Shown: positions 14,768 through 24,011 of the stretch, piece after piece
How positions within the stretch are numbered: the first letter of the stretch is position 1
Layout: each line of letters starts with the position of its first letter
NCBI RefSeq assembly: GCF_900187035.1
Contig: NZ_LT906446.1
Span: forward strand, 930,001-994,000
Length of the DNA stretch: 64,000 nucleotides
Reading direction: 5' to 3'
Source of the DNA: Megamonas hypermegale
GTDB lineage: Bacteria; Bacillota; Negativicutes; Selenomonadales; Selenomonadaceae
The notes under the pieces: model-generated
The model's database searches: none
What the model was told of the DNA's origin: nothing
What the model saw: the letters and a program-made list of their open reading frames with translations, nothing else
Position numbers and translations under genes: made by a program

Positions 14768-16894
14768 TTAATAACTAGCTATTTCAGATTTACCCGCTAC
14801 AACATCTTGTTCTGCCTTAAATTTAAGTGCAGCATATTGGTCAAAATTAGTTGCAACCATGATTGTTATCGGATTATAACCTGCTTTTTTAATTTTATCG
14901 ATATCGATTTCAACAAGTTTATCACCAGCTTTTACATTATCATCAGCTTTGACGAGAACTTTAAAACCATCACCATTCATATTAACTGTATCAATACCGA
15001 TATGAATTAAAATTTCTAAGCCAGTATTAAGTTTTAAACCAATAGCATGACCTGTTGCTTCCATTACCATCATAACAGAACCATCAGCTGGGGCTGTGAT
15101 GTATTTATCTGTAGGAATTATACCTACACCATCACCCATAGCTTTAGAAGCAAATGCTTCATCTGGCACTTTTTCAATTGGTACCATATGACCTGTAGCA
15201 AAAGCATCTAAATGTGCATCAAATCTTTTTTTCGTAGCTTCAGTAACAGGCTGTTCTGCCTTTTTCGTTATTTCTTCTGCATTATATGAAGCTATTTCTG
15301 TTTCTGGTGCTTGAAGTAATGCTTCAAAACGTTCACGAATTTGTGGCACAGAAAGACCAACAATTACTTGAATAGCATGTCCATTATGAACAAGACCATG
15401 TGCACCAGCTGCTGTGAATGCACCTGTTGGCTGTACTAAACTATCATCTTTAACTGTTACACGTAAACGAGTTGCACAGTTTGTTACATCTACAATATTA
15501 TTTTTACCACCGAGAGCTTGCAAGAATGCTGCAGCTTTCATATCACGTTCATCCATATGACCAGCTGCTTGTTTTTGTTTATAATCAGCTTTTCTATAAA
15601 GTTTAATTTCTTCATCATCGCCACGGCCAGGAGTTTTCAAATTGAGTTTTACAATTAAAAATCTAAATACTACGAACCAAATGCAAGTGAAAATTAAACC
15701 AATGATAATCTGTGTGAGATATGTGCCCCAATGATTATTGAAAAGTGGTATCCAGTTTTGGAATAAATCCGTATCGAGTAAACCGCCACCAAAGTTACCA
15801 GTTACACCGAAGAAATACATAGTAGCTGCTAATGTACCAGCTAAAAGTGCATGAATTAAGAACAATACAGGAGCAACAAATAAGAATGTAAATTCAAGTG
15901 GTTCAGTAATACCGCATAAAACAGCTACAATTGCTGCTGGGAATAACAAGGAACCGACTTTTTTACGATTTTCTTTTTTAGCGGAGAAATAAATAGCGAG
16001 TGCGATACCTGGACAACCGAACATTTTACTCATACCATGTAACGCAAAACCACCCTGTGGGAATAATTCAATGAGTGGCTGAGTTGATTGAGCAAATTCT
16101 TGAATATGTGCCAGCCAATAAGCTTGAATACCACCATCTACAACTGCTGGACCATAGATAAACGGAATGTAAATAAAATGATGAAGACCTGTCGGTATTA
16201 AAATACGTTCAAGGAATGTATATACCCAAACACCAAGCACACCTGCACCTGTCAAGAAACCTTGAAGTGATGCGATTATTGCTTGGAAATGTGGCCAAAT
16301 CAAGCAGAAGAGGAATGCTATAGGAAGCATTAAACCAAAACCTGCAACAACAACTAAAGAAGACCCTTTAAATAAACCGAGCCATTCTGGTACATCAACA
16401 TCAAATAATTTATTATGTAACCATACAGCTAATGAAGAAATTAAAATTGCACCAACCATGCTTGTATCAAGTGTTTTGATATTGGCAATTGTTGTGAGAC
16501 CACTGCCTGGAACTGCATCTTTCGCAAAATCTACGCCAAAGCTTGGTCCCCATAATGTGAGCATTGCGGATACGAAATAGTTAAAAATAAGATATATCAA
16601 AAATGCTTCCATAACAGCTCTAGCATTTTCTTTTTTAGCTAAGCCAATAGGTAAACCAATTACAAATAACAATGGCAATTGATTAAAAACTGTCCAAGCA
16701 CCTTGTTCAACAATATACCAAAAATCATACCATCCCGTACCTTTCTCAGCAATACTGCCAAGTATCATCGGGTTTTTACATAAAATGGAAACTGCTACAA
16801 AAATACCGAATACGCCAAACATTATAACTGGTGTAAACATCGCGCCACCGAAACGCTGTATTTTTTGCATTATAACATCTTTATTAAAAGCCAT
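14768..16894 (-). CDS. Alpha-glucoside-type PTS permease, fused EIICBA, 708 aa
   Basis: Takes up and phosphorylates a sugar at the inner membrane with phosphate from HPr. Domain order: EIIC with about ten membrane helices (1-425), EIIB (445-530) with the phosphocysteine C473 in DVTNCATRLRV, and EIIA (560-708) with the phosphohistidine H631 in ILIHIGIDTVNMNG. Glucose-superfamily type. The adjacent GH4 phospho-alpha-glucosidase points to maltose-like or other alpha-glucoside substrates. I choose ATG 16894, 11 bases after AAAGG; GTG at 16906 abuts that site. Having its own EIIA makes it independent of a separate Crr. Confidence 0.9.
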   Translation of the reverse strand: MAFNKDVIMQKIQRFGGAMFTPVIMFGVFGIFVAVSILCKNPMILGSIAEKGTGWYDFWYIVEQGAWTVFNQLPLLFVIGLPIGLAKKENARAVMEAFLIYLIFNYFVSAMLTLWGPSFGVDFAKDAVPGSGLTTIANIKTLDTSMVGAILISSLAVWLHNKLFDVDVPEWLGLFKGSSLVVVAGFGLMLPIAFLFCLIWPHFQAIIASLQGFLTGAGVLGVWVYTFLERILIPTGLHHFIYIPFIYGPAVVDGGIQAYWLAHIQEFAQSTQPLIELFPQGGFALHGMSKMFGCPGIALAIYFSAKKENRKKVGSLLFPAAIVAVLCGITEPLEFTFLFVAPVLFLIHALLAGTLAATMYFFGVTGNFGGGLLDTDLFQNWIPLFNNHWGTYLTQIIIGLIFTCIWFVVFRFLIVKLNLKTPGRGDDEEIKLYRKADYKQKQAAGHMDERDMKAAAFLQALGGKNNIVDVTNCATRLRVTVKDDSLVQPTGAFTAAGAHGLVHNGHAIQVIVGLSVPQIRERFEALLQAPETEIASYNAEEITKKAEQPVTEATKKRFDAHLDAFATGHMVPIEKVPDEAFASKAMGDGVGIIPTDKYITAPADGSVMMVMEATGHAIGLKLNTGLEILIHIGIDTVNMNGDGFKVLVKADDNVKAGDKLVEIDIDKIKKAGYNPITIMVATNFDQYAALKFKAEQDVVAGKSEIASY

Positions 16895-16913
16895 TTTCCC
16901 AGCCACCTTTTCG

Positions 16914-17023
16914 ATAAAATAACTCTCTTAATAAAAAATAATATATAACTAAATTTATTACTTATTCTATAAAATAACTCTCTTAATAAAAATAATATAT
17001 AATCAAATTTGTTACTTATAAAA
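16914..17023. repeat. Two direct 55-bp repeats in the leader of the PTS gene
   Basis: 16914-16968 and 16969-17023 both begin ATAAAATAACTCTCTTAATA and continue with the same A+T-rich sequence, with a few differences towards the ends. They lie directly upstream of the PTS ribosome site. They could be a duplicated operator or promoter. Confidence 0.75.
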
Positions 17024-17061
17024 ATTATATAAATTGTCTAACTACTCAATTCCAAGAAATA

Positions 17062-17087
17062 AGGCACAAAGCATTTGCTTCGTGCCT
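17062..17087 (-). other. Intercistronic hairpin after the GH4 gene
   Basis: AGGCAC and GTGCCT flank a second AAGC/GCTT stem with one mismatch. There is no U-run, so it more likely sets relative mRNA levels between glucosidase and PTS than ends transcription fully. Confidence 0.5.
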
Positions 17088-17108
17088 CATCTCAATAACC
17101 GAACTGAA

Positions 17109-18458
<1,350 letters not shown>

Positions 18459-18515
18459 TTATCATAAATTACATTTATGTTTTATGTTTTTATTTTTTAT
18501 CAACCTCATGGCTAT

Positions 18516-18544
18516 ATAATAATCCAAGCCAATCACAAATTCAA
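18516..18544 (-). promoter_or_regulatory. Probable promoter of the GH4-PTS operon
   Basis: On the minus strand TTGAAT (18544-18539), 17-base spacer, TATTAT (18521-18516). The start of transcription would be near 18508, about 70 bases before the GH4 ATG. Confidence 0.5.
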
Positions 18545-18586
18545 TAGTTTCAAGGGTTTTAGGGCATTAGCAACCATTATTGCACC

Positions 18587-18614
18587 ATATCACAGCGCAT
18601 GTGATATATCACAT
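18587..18614. promoter_or_regulatory. CRP/FNR-family-like operator, overlapping palindromes
   Basis: The stretch contains a perfect 16-bp palindrome ATGTGATATATCACAT (18599-18614). It overlaps an inverted repeat ATATCACA-5-TGTGATAT (18587-18607). The half-site TGTGA/TCACA is that of CRP-type regulators, though spacings of 4 and about 9 differ from the E. coli spacing of 6. Its centre is near -90 to -98 of the GH4 promoter. Confidence 0.5.
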
Positions 18615-18662
18615 CAGATTTTAAATTGATATATATACTATAAATAATCATAGCTACTCAAG

Positions 18663-18740
18663 CATAAAAAAATCAGTTTAAAATAATATACTATAAAAAT
18701 CTTATTAATTAATTTCCATACATATTATTTCAAACTGATT
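18663..18740 (-). terminator. Terminator of the MFS-marR operon
   Basis: AATCAGTTT-a-AAATAATAT (from 18671) pairs with ATATTATTT-c-AAACTGATT (to 18740): two 9-bp stems separated by one mismatch, with a 32-base loop. On the minus strand it runs into seven T. Confidence 0.8.
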
Positions 18741-18756
18741 GTATTACCATATTTTA

Positions 18757-19233
18757 TTATTTTTCACTTAGAGTATTATCATAAATACGTCGCATGAGTT
18801 TAAATAAAACGTATCGGTCTTCTTTACTTAAACCATCTAATGCTTTCATACGATGTTGTGATACCTTTTCTTGTAAAAAATCATAAATCTCTAAAGCATG
18901 ATTAGTGAGAAATATATATTTTTCCCTTTTTCCTTGAAGGCGTTTTCGTTCCACAAGGTTTTTTTCTTCCATTTTCTTTATAGTCTTGGATATAGCTGCT
19001 GGTTCAACATTTAACATATTAGCTAATTCCAATTGAGAAATCATATCATGCTCTTTGACCATTTTCAAAACCGACCATTCAGAACTATATACATCTGCTG
19101 TATAAATCTCATTGTTAAGTGTTTTTGAAAATGCCCTCATTGTTTGATAAAGTTGATGTATTAACAAATCGTCCAGTCCATCTTTTTCTTGAGATACTAA
19201 AGTATCATTATCTATTCCATTCATAATCAACAA
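18757..19233 (-). CDS. MarR family transcriptional regulator, 155-158 aa
   Basis: A dimeric winged-helix repressor. The core helix-turn-helix ISQLELANMLNVEPAAISKT (about 78-97) and wing LVERKRLQGKREKYIFLT are plain. The start is uncertain: TTG at 19233, TTG at 19230 and ATG at 19224 are in frame after AAGGA; spacing favours TTG 19230, codon type favours ATG. It is downstream of the MFS gene and likely represses the shared promoter through the two TTAACTAGTTAA sites at 20513-20555. The ligand is unknown. Confidence 0.88.
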   Translation of the reverse strand: MLIMNGIDNDTLVSQEKDGLDDLLIHQLYQTMRAFSKTLNNEIYTADVYSSEWSVLKMVKEHDMISQLELANMLNVEPAAISKTIKKMEEKNLVERKRLQGKREKYIFLTNHALEIYDFLQEKVSQHRMKALDGLSKEDRYVLFKLMRRIYDNTLSEK

Positions 19234-19312
19234 TAATTCCTTTCTGCCATTTATATCTTGTTATAGCAGAAAAATTTTTATATGACAATACAAATTAATT
19301 TACAAAATCAAG

Positions 19313-20491
19313 CTAAAGTGTGTTTTCTTTTACTTTGTTTTTTTGTAATACAAAATGATTAAATAAGAAAAATACTATAAAAATTACCATTACAGCAATT
19401 ACATAAAAATACATATTAACGTAACCGATAGAACCTGCAACACTGCCTAATAAGATGATACCGCTACTTGTACCGATATCTAACATATTATAGAAAGTTG
19501 CACTAGCACCACTGCGACGGTCTGGTGTAACAACATTGAGCATCCAAGTCATGAGAGAAGGTAATAATAAACCTCCGCCTAAACCATAAAATACAGAAGC
19601 AACTAACAACATTGTTAAAGAGCTAGAAGAAATCAATATGCACAAACCAATTAAATATAAAATACCGCCTGGCAGGATTACCCAGAAACCACCTTTGCTG
19701 TCAAAAATACGTCCACCAAATGGTCTGGAAATAAATACAAAGATTGTACCAACAATGAAGAACAAGCCTGCATTTTCAATACCAGCTTCATTAGCCATCA
19801 TAGCTACAAAAGTATTTACACTACCATAAGCAGCACCAAATAAAACAGTCAATATAGAAGGAATACCTGTACCGTATTCACATATTTTATGACGAATAGA
19901 AATGCTTTTCTTTTCAGCTGGCAAAGGAGCTTCTTTAGCATTACATAATTTTGCACTGACAGCAGATAAGAGAGTGACTACCATAGAAGTTAAAAACAAT
20001 ATATTAGCACTAAAATCAGTTAATAACATAACACCTAAAGCAGGAGCTACAGCCATAGCCACTGTACTACCTAAGCCAAAATAACCAATTCCTTCACCAC
20101 GTCTTTGAGCAGGAATTACATCTGCAACTAAAGCTGCAGCAAAAGTAGTACTAAGGCCAAAACCTATACCATGTAAAATACGAGCTAATATTAAGGAATA
20201 TACAGAAGTAAATATATCATAACTAAATGTTGCTAAGAAGGAGCAAAACAATCCAAAATATAAACATTTCTTTTTACCAAATTTACGAACACCAGTATCT
20301 GTGAATAAACGAATAAAAATTGCAGAAAAACCAAAAATCCCTGTTATTATACCTATTTCCGTACCTGTAGCCCCTATAGAAGCTGCATATAAAGGTAATG
20401 TAGGTAACAAAAAGTGAAAGCCTGCAAAAAGCAATCCATTAGCCCACACTAAAGCCATAAAATTTCTAGTCCACAATTTTACTTTTGTCAT
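19313..20491 (-). CDS. MFS transporter, drug-efflux type, 392 aa
   Basis: Twelve predicted membrane helices. It has a short version of the MFS loop 2-3 motif (RLFTDTGVRKFGKKK, about 60-75) and a second copy in the other half (ISRPFGGRIFDSKGG). The start is ATG 20491 with AAAGGA 8 bases upstream; ATG at 20500 overlaps that site. Co-transcribed with the MarR gene 79 bases downstream, a usual pairing for efflux of toxic organic compounds. The substrate cannot be read from sequence; a YfcJ/YwoG-like or arabinose-type exporter is an alternative. Confidence 0.85.
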   Translation of the reverse strand: MTKVKLWTRNFMALVWANGLLFAGFHFLLPTLPLYAASIGATGTEIGIITGIFGFSAIFIRLFTDTGVRKFGKKKCLYFGLFCSFLATFSYDIFTSVYSLILARILHGIGFGLSTTFAAALVADVIPAQRRGEGIGYFGLGSTVAMAVAPALGVMLLTDFSANILFLTSMVVTLLSAVSAKLCNAKEAPLPAEKKSISIRHKICEYGTGIPSILTVLFGAAYGSVNTFVAMMANEAGIENAGLFFIVGTIFVFISRPFGGRIFDSKGGFWVILPGGILYLIGLCILISSSSLTMLLVASVFYGLGGGLLLPSLMTWMLNVVTPDRRSGASATFYNMLDIGTSSGIILLGSVAGSIGYVNMYFYVIAVMVIFIVFFLFNHFVLQKNKVKENTL

Positions 20492-20512
20492 TATATCCAT
20501 CCTTTCATTGAT

Positions 20513-20524
20513 TTAACTAGTTAA
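20513..20524. promoter_or_regulatory. MarR operator site 1
   Basis: Perfect 12-bp palindrome TTAACTAGTTAA followed by CTT, between the promoter and the MFS start codon. The same sequence recurs 31 bp away. Confidence 0.7.
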
Positions 20525-20543
20525 CTTTAAGCCTAGGATATAG

Positions 20544-20555
20544 TTAACTAGTTAA
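20544..20555. promoter_or_regulatory. MarR operator site 2
   Basis: Second perfect TTAACTAGTTAA, within GTTAACTAGTTAAC. It begins 31 bp from site 1 (three helical turns) and lies about 10 to 20 bases downstream of the predicted transcription start. Confidence 0.75.
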
Positions 20556-20571
20556 CTTGAAGCTGATAACT

Positions 20572-20600
20572 AATATAAACTTTCTATAAAAACATGTCAA
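20572..20600 (-). promoter_or_regulatory. Promoter of the MFS-marR operon
   Basis: Minus strand: TTGACA (20600-20595), 17-base spacer, TATATT (20577-20572). The two operators follow at once, the place expected for a repressor block. Confidence 0.75.
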
Positions 20601-20674
20601 TACCGTATAAAAATATTATTTTAATGTAATATTTATAAATCTTCAAAATATAAAAATAATATTTTATCATAAAG

Positions 20675-20714
20675 AAACGGTATTAAAAAATTAAATAATT
20701 TCTTAATACCGTTT
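20675..20714 (-). terminator. Hairpin downstream of the RpiR-type gene
   Basis: AAACGGTATTAA (20675-20686) pairs perfectly with TTAATACCGTTT (20703-20714), 16-base loop. The U-run is short and broken (TTTCTTTA). It lies 8 bases after the regulator stop codon. Confidence 0.65.
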
Positions 20715-20721
20715 ATCTTAT

Positions 20722-21483
20722 TTATTCAATTTGTTCTGCACAATATCCACTATAACTAACAAACCACATTTCTACAGCTAAGAAAAAGCCTAATAATGAT
20801 TTATATTCATAGTCTAATGTTGCTGGTAAATCTATAGGGGTAATATATAAATTTTCTGTACTAAGTGTAGCTAAAGTATTACTTTTTAATCTAGTTAACG
20901 ATATCACAGGTATCTTTTGTAAATGTAATTTTTGCGCAATATCTACAACATTTTTTGATTCTCCACTTAAAGAAATGATAATAAACAAATCATCACTTGT
21001 CACATTTTTTGAAATAATCCCCATTTCATCTGAACCTTTTATCTCGTAAACAAATATATTGCAATTTACAAATAATCGTTCTATTTCACTAGCTACATTT
21101 CTTTGCACATGACCAGAGGCATAAACAAAAATCCTTTTCGCTTTATATAACAGCTTGTTCAATCTCGTAAAATCCTGTTTTGCTATCTCTTCGCCAACTT
21201 GTTGGCATAAATTTACTGTAGCTTGAGCAATATTCATTGATGGTTTTTCTCTTACCTGACTTATTTCCATTTTCAGCATCATTTTTAAATCGCTAAAACC
21301 ATCTAATCCCAATTTTTTAGCAAAACGCAAAACCGTTGTACGCGAAACATTGCAATTATCCGCTATATCATAAATAGATATATAACAACATTCCTTTTTA
21401 TGTGCATAAATATACCGCCAAACAATTAAGTCTGTAGGATTTAATTTTGCTAAACTATTATTAACTAAATCTTCTAATAACAT
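20722..21483 (-). CDS. RpiR family transcriptional regulator, 253 aa
   Basis: An N-terminal RpiR-type helix-turn-helix (YDIADNCNVSRTTVLRFAKK, about 35-55) and a C-terminal SIS sugar-phosphate-binding domain (100-235; YASGHVQRNVASEIER, IISLSGESKNVVDIAQ). It should sense a phosphorylated sugar. I start at ATG 21483 with GGAG 8 bases upstream; TTG 21501 overlaps the site. It sits between the fucose and MFS operons. The phospho-alpha-glucoside system 2-6 kb away is a candidate target, since GlvR of Bacillus is RpiR-type; this is inference. Confidence 0.88.
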   Translation of the reverse strand: MLLEDLVNNSLAKLNPTDLIVWRYIYAHKKECCYISIYDIADNCNVSRTTVLRFAKKLGLDGFSDLKMMLKMEISQVREKPSMNIAQATVNLCQQVGEEIAKQDFTRLNKLLYKAKRIFVYASGHVQRNVASEIERLFVNCNIFVYEIKGSDEMGIISKNVTSDDLFIIISLSGESKNVVDIAQKLHLQKIPVISLTRLKSNTLATLSTENLYITPIDLPATLDYEYKSLLGFFLAVEMWFVSYSGYCAEQIE

Positions 21484-21579
21484 AAAACTTACTCCTATCA
21501 AAATAAAATCTACTTTATTTTAACAGAATTTTCATATATAAAAAACACCTAAAAATTTTATGTTACTAATACAAATTTT

Positions 21580-22176
21580 TTAATCTTTATTTATATACTC
21601 AATGATAATATCCGCTATATCGTCTAATGATTTATAACTTGTATTTACTGATAAATCATAGTTTTTAGGATTTCCCCATTCCTTACCAGTATAATAAGCA
21701 TAATATTCAGCTCGTTTAGCATCTTCCTGATTTAACTCTATAACTGATTTTCCTTCATATACTTCTAAACCTCGTTTAGCTCTATATTCATCATTAGCAC
21801 AAACAAATACAGAACACACATTTTCATTGCCTTGTAAAACAGCATCTGCACATCTACCAAGAATAATACAATTACCATCTTTAGCTAAACGGCGAATAAT
21901 TTCAGATTCTTGTTCAAACATTTTATGGTTCATTGGTTTTGCACCACTCATACCAAAAATATAAAAAGGCATAAACTTTAAAGAAAGTGGTGGAACATTA
22001 TCCTCAAATTCTTTTAACTCTTTTTCACTCATACCACTGATACCTAATTGAGCAGCAGCCATATGCACTATTTGTCTGTCATATAGTTTATAACCTAATT
22101 TTTTAGATAAAATATTTGCAAGTTCACGACCGCCACTACCGTATTGACGACTAATTGCTATAACTGTATTTTTCAA
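21580..22176 (-). CDS. Cytidylate kinase-like protein, 198 aa
   Basis: P-loop NMP-kinase fold with the Cmk-like signature AISRQYGSGGRELANILSKK (Walker A variant QYGSGGRE near 10-17) and LYDRQIVHMAA. An IILGRCADAVL strand and an R-rich lid region (KRAEYYAYYTGKEW) follow. Such PF13189 proteins are distinct from the essential Cmk and most have no known substrate. It ends the fucK-fucU-fucP transcript, 50 bases after fucP. Why a nucleotide-kinase-like protein belongs to a fucose operon is unclear. Confidence 0.8.
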   Translation of the reverse strand: MKNTVIAISRQYGSGGRELANILSKKLGYKLYDRQIVHMAAAQLGISGMSEKELKEFEDNVPPLSLKFMPFYIFGMSGAKPMNHKMFEQESEIIRRLAKDGNCIILGRCADAVLQGNENVCSVFVCANDEYRAKRGLEVYEGKSVIELNQEDAKRAEYYAYYTGKEWGNPKNYDLSVNTSYKSLDDIADIIIEYINKD

Positions 22177-22226
22177 AATAAAAACCCCTTTTCCGTTAAT
22201 TTTAATTTTTCTACTGCTATTTTTTA

Positions 22227-23537
22227 TTAATCTTTTACATTTCTAAATGCTAATGAATAAATAAGCACGATAACAAAACATGCTATTGGAAAATAATATG
22301 CTGTTCTAATAGATGCTTCTTCTATTGAAAAACCACTAATTAAGAATGTTAATGCTCCCGTATCAACAAGCCAACCCATAACGGGTGGCACTACAGCTCC
22401 ACCTAAGATTGCCATGATAAGACCAGCTGCACCAAATTTTACTTCAGGACCTAAATTACGTAACGCAATACCATAAATAGTTGGAAACATCAAGCTCATA
22501 CAACCAGAAATTGCAATCAAACACCATATAGAGGCAGATGCTGGTAAATAAATTGTACCAAAACAACATAATATGCCAGCAATTGCAAATACTGCCATCA
22601 TTTTAGCTGGTACAAAATACTTCATCAAGTACACACAAACATAACGAAAAATGATAAATAATACCATTGAAATAATAAAATAATCTACCGCTTCATGTTC
22701 TACAATATGTTCTGTAGTCATAATGTATTTAATAGTCCAAGTCCAAACAGCAACTTGTACTCCTACATAGAAAAATTGAGTAATTACACCACAATAATAA
22801 CGAGGTTTGCTAAATAACTTTTTAAAAGCTTCTGGTACTGTCATCGCTGTACGAGCATCTTTTTCATTAAGTTTACTTTTAAAGAAAATTAACCACAAAA
22901 TTATTGCTACAAAAATCAAACCAATATATGGCACACAAATCCAAAACAATTCTGTATGTCTAATAGCTGCAAGTTCATCAGCTGGCATAGCCATTCTTGC
23001 TTCTAAATCAGCTGGATTTAAATTAGCTAAAATTAAATATTTGGCTAAAAACAATCCAGCAATAGAACCTACTGGGTTAAATGCTTGAGCAAAGTTTAAA
23101 CGACGTACACTTGTTTCTTGTGCTCCTAATGAAAGTACAAATGGATTACATGTTGTTTCTAAAACAGATAAACCACATGCTAGAACGAAAATAGAAACAA
23201 GGAATAAATTATAATTCTGTAAAAGTGCTGCCGGTACATATCCAAAAGCACCTATCATATAAAAACCTAATCCTACTAATACCCCTACACGGTACGAATA
23301 TTTTTTGATGATAAACGCTGCTGGCATAGCTAAAACAGCATATGCACCATAAAATGCCACTTGTACCAAAGAAGAATCTACTGCTTTAATCATAAAAATT
23401 TTAGCAAAAGCCGGTACTAGCGTATCATTCATGTTATTAAGCAGTCCCCAAAGAGCAAAACAAAATACTAAAAGAAAAAAATACAATTTATATTCTTTTG
23501 CAACAATCGGTATATTATTATTCACTTTATTATCCAT
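22227..23537 (-). CDS. fucP: L-fucose:H+ symporter FucP, 436 aa
   Basis: A 12-helix MFS protein of the FHS family importing L-fucose with a proton. Family features: FALWGLLNNMNDTLVPAFAK in helix 1, with the acidic/Asn residues (N and D of NNMNDTL) found in FucP, and CGLSVLETTCNPFVLSLG in helix 4. GFGAAGLIMAI-like small-residue runs (KFGAAGLIMAILGGAVVPP) occur late. Length matches E. coli FucP (438). The context with fucU, kinase, fucA and fucI makes fucose the likely substrate rather than glucose/galactose. Confidence 0.9.
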   Translation of the reverse strand: MDNKVNNNIPIVAKEYKLYFFLLVFCFALWGLLNNMNDTLVPAFAKIFMIKAVDSSLVQVAFYGAYAVLAMPAAFIIKKYSYRVGVLVGLGFYMIGAFGYVPAALLQNYNLFLVSIFVLACGLSVLETTCNPFVLSLGAQETSVRRLNFAQAFNPVGSIAGLFLAKYLILANLNPADLEARMAMPADELAAIRHTELFWICVPYIGLIFVAIILWLIFFKSKLNEKDARTAMTVPEAFKKLFSKPRYYCGVITQFFYVGVQVAVWTWTIKYIMTTEHIVEHEAVDYFIISMVLFIIFRYVCVYLMKYFVPAKMMAVFAIAGILCCFGTIYLPASASIWCLIAISGCMSLMFPTIYGIALRNLGPEVKFGAAGLIMAILGGAVVPPVMGWLVDTGALTFLISGFSIEEASIRTAYYFPIACFVIVLIYSLAFRNVKD

Positions 23538-23570
23538 AGCAAAAATCCTCTCAAATAAAAATCATATGTT

Positions 23571-24011
23571 TCAATCTATAACAACACCTTTTTGCAACAT
23601 AACATTTGCATAAAGAGCAGATTCACTTGTAGCTATAATTGCATAAGCTTTTTTAGCTTCTTCATAAAAAGCAAATCTTTCAATATGTCCAATTGCTTTA
23701 TTGCCTCGTTCATCATATTTAGTCACTATTTTTTCGTATTCATCCCAAATTGGTGTTTCTACAGTATCACCTTTCACTACTTCCATTAATGATACTGGCT
23801 TATCAATATATTTATCCAATGGGAATACTTGCAATATTGCATCTAAAATTTCTACCACACCGTGTCCGTCACATCTTATTACAATAGCATTTTTTCCCAT
23901 GGTTTCAGCTGGAAAATTGCCATCCCCAATGACAATTCTATCGCTATGACCCATTTCACAAAGAACTTTTAATAACTCTGGAGATAAAATTTTAGGTATA
24001 TTTTTTAACAT
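23571..24011 (-). CDS. fucU: L-fucose mutarotase FucU, 146 aa
   Basis: RbsD/FucU family. It interconverts alpha- and beta-L-fucose, giving FucI its preferred anomer. Family signs: IPKILSPELLKVLCEMGHSD with the catalytic His of GHSDRIVIGDGNFPAE, then RCDGHGVVEILDAIL and a C-terminal FY-rich strand (RFAFYEEAKKAYAIIATSE). The ATG at 24011 overlaps the end of the kinase gene by 7 bases, so translation is probably coupled. Confidence 0.93.
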   Translation of the reverse strand: MLKNIPKILSPELLKVLCEMGHSDRIVIGDGNFPAETMGKNAIVIRCDGHGVVEILDAILQVFPLDKYIDKPVSLMEVVKGDTVETPIWDEYEKIVTKYDERGNKAIGHIERFAFYEEAKKAYAIIATSESALYANVMLQKGVVID

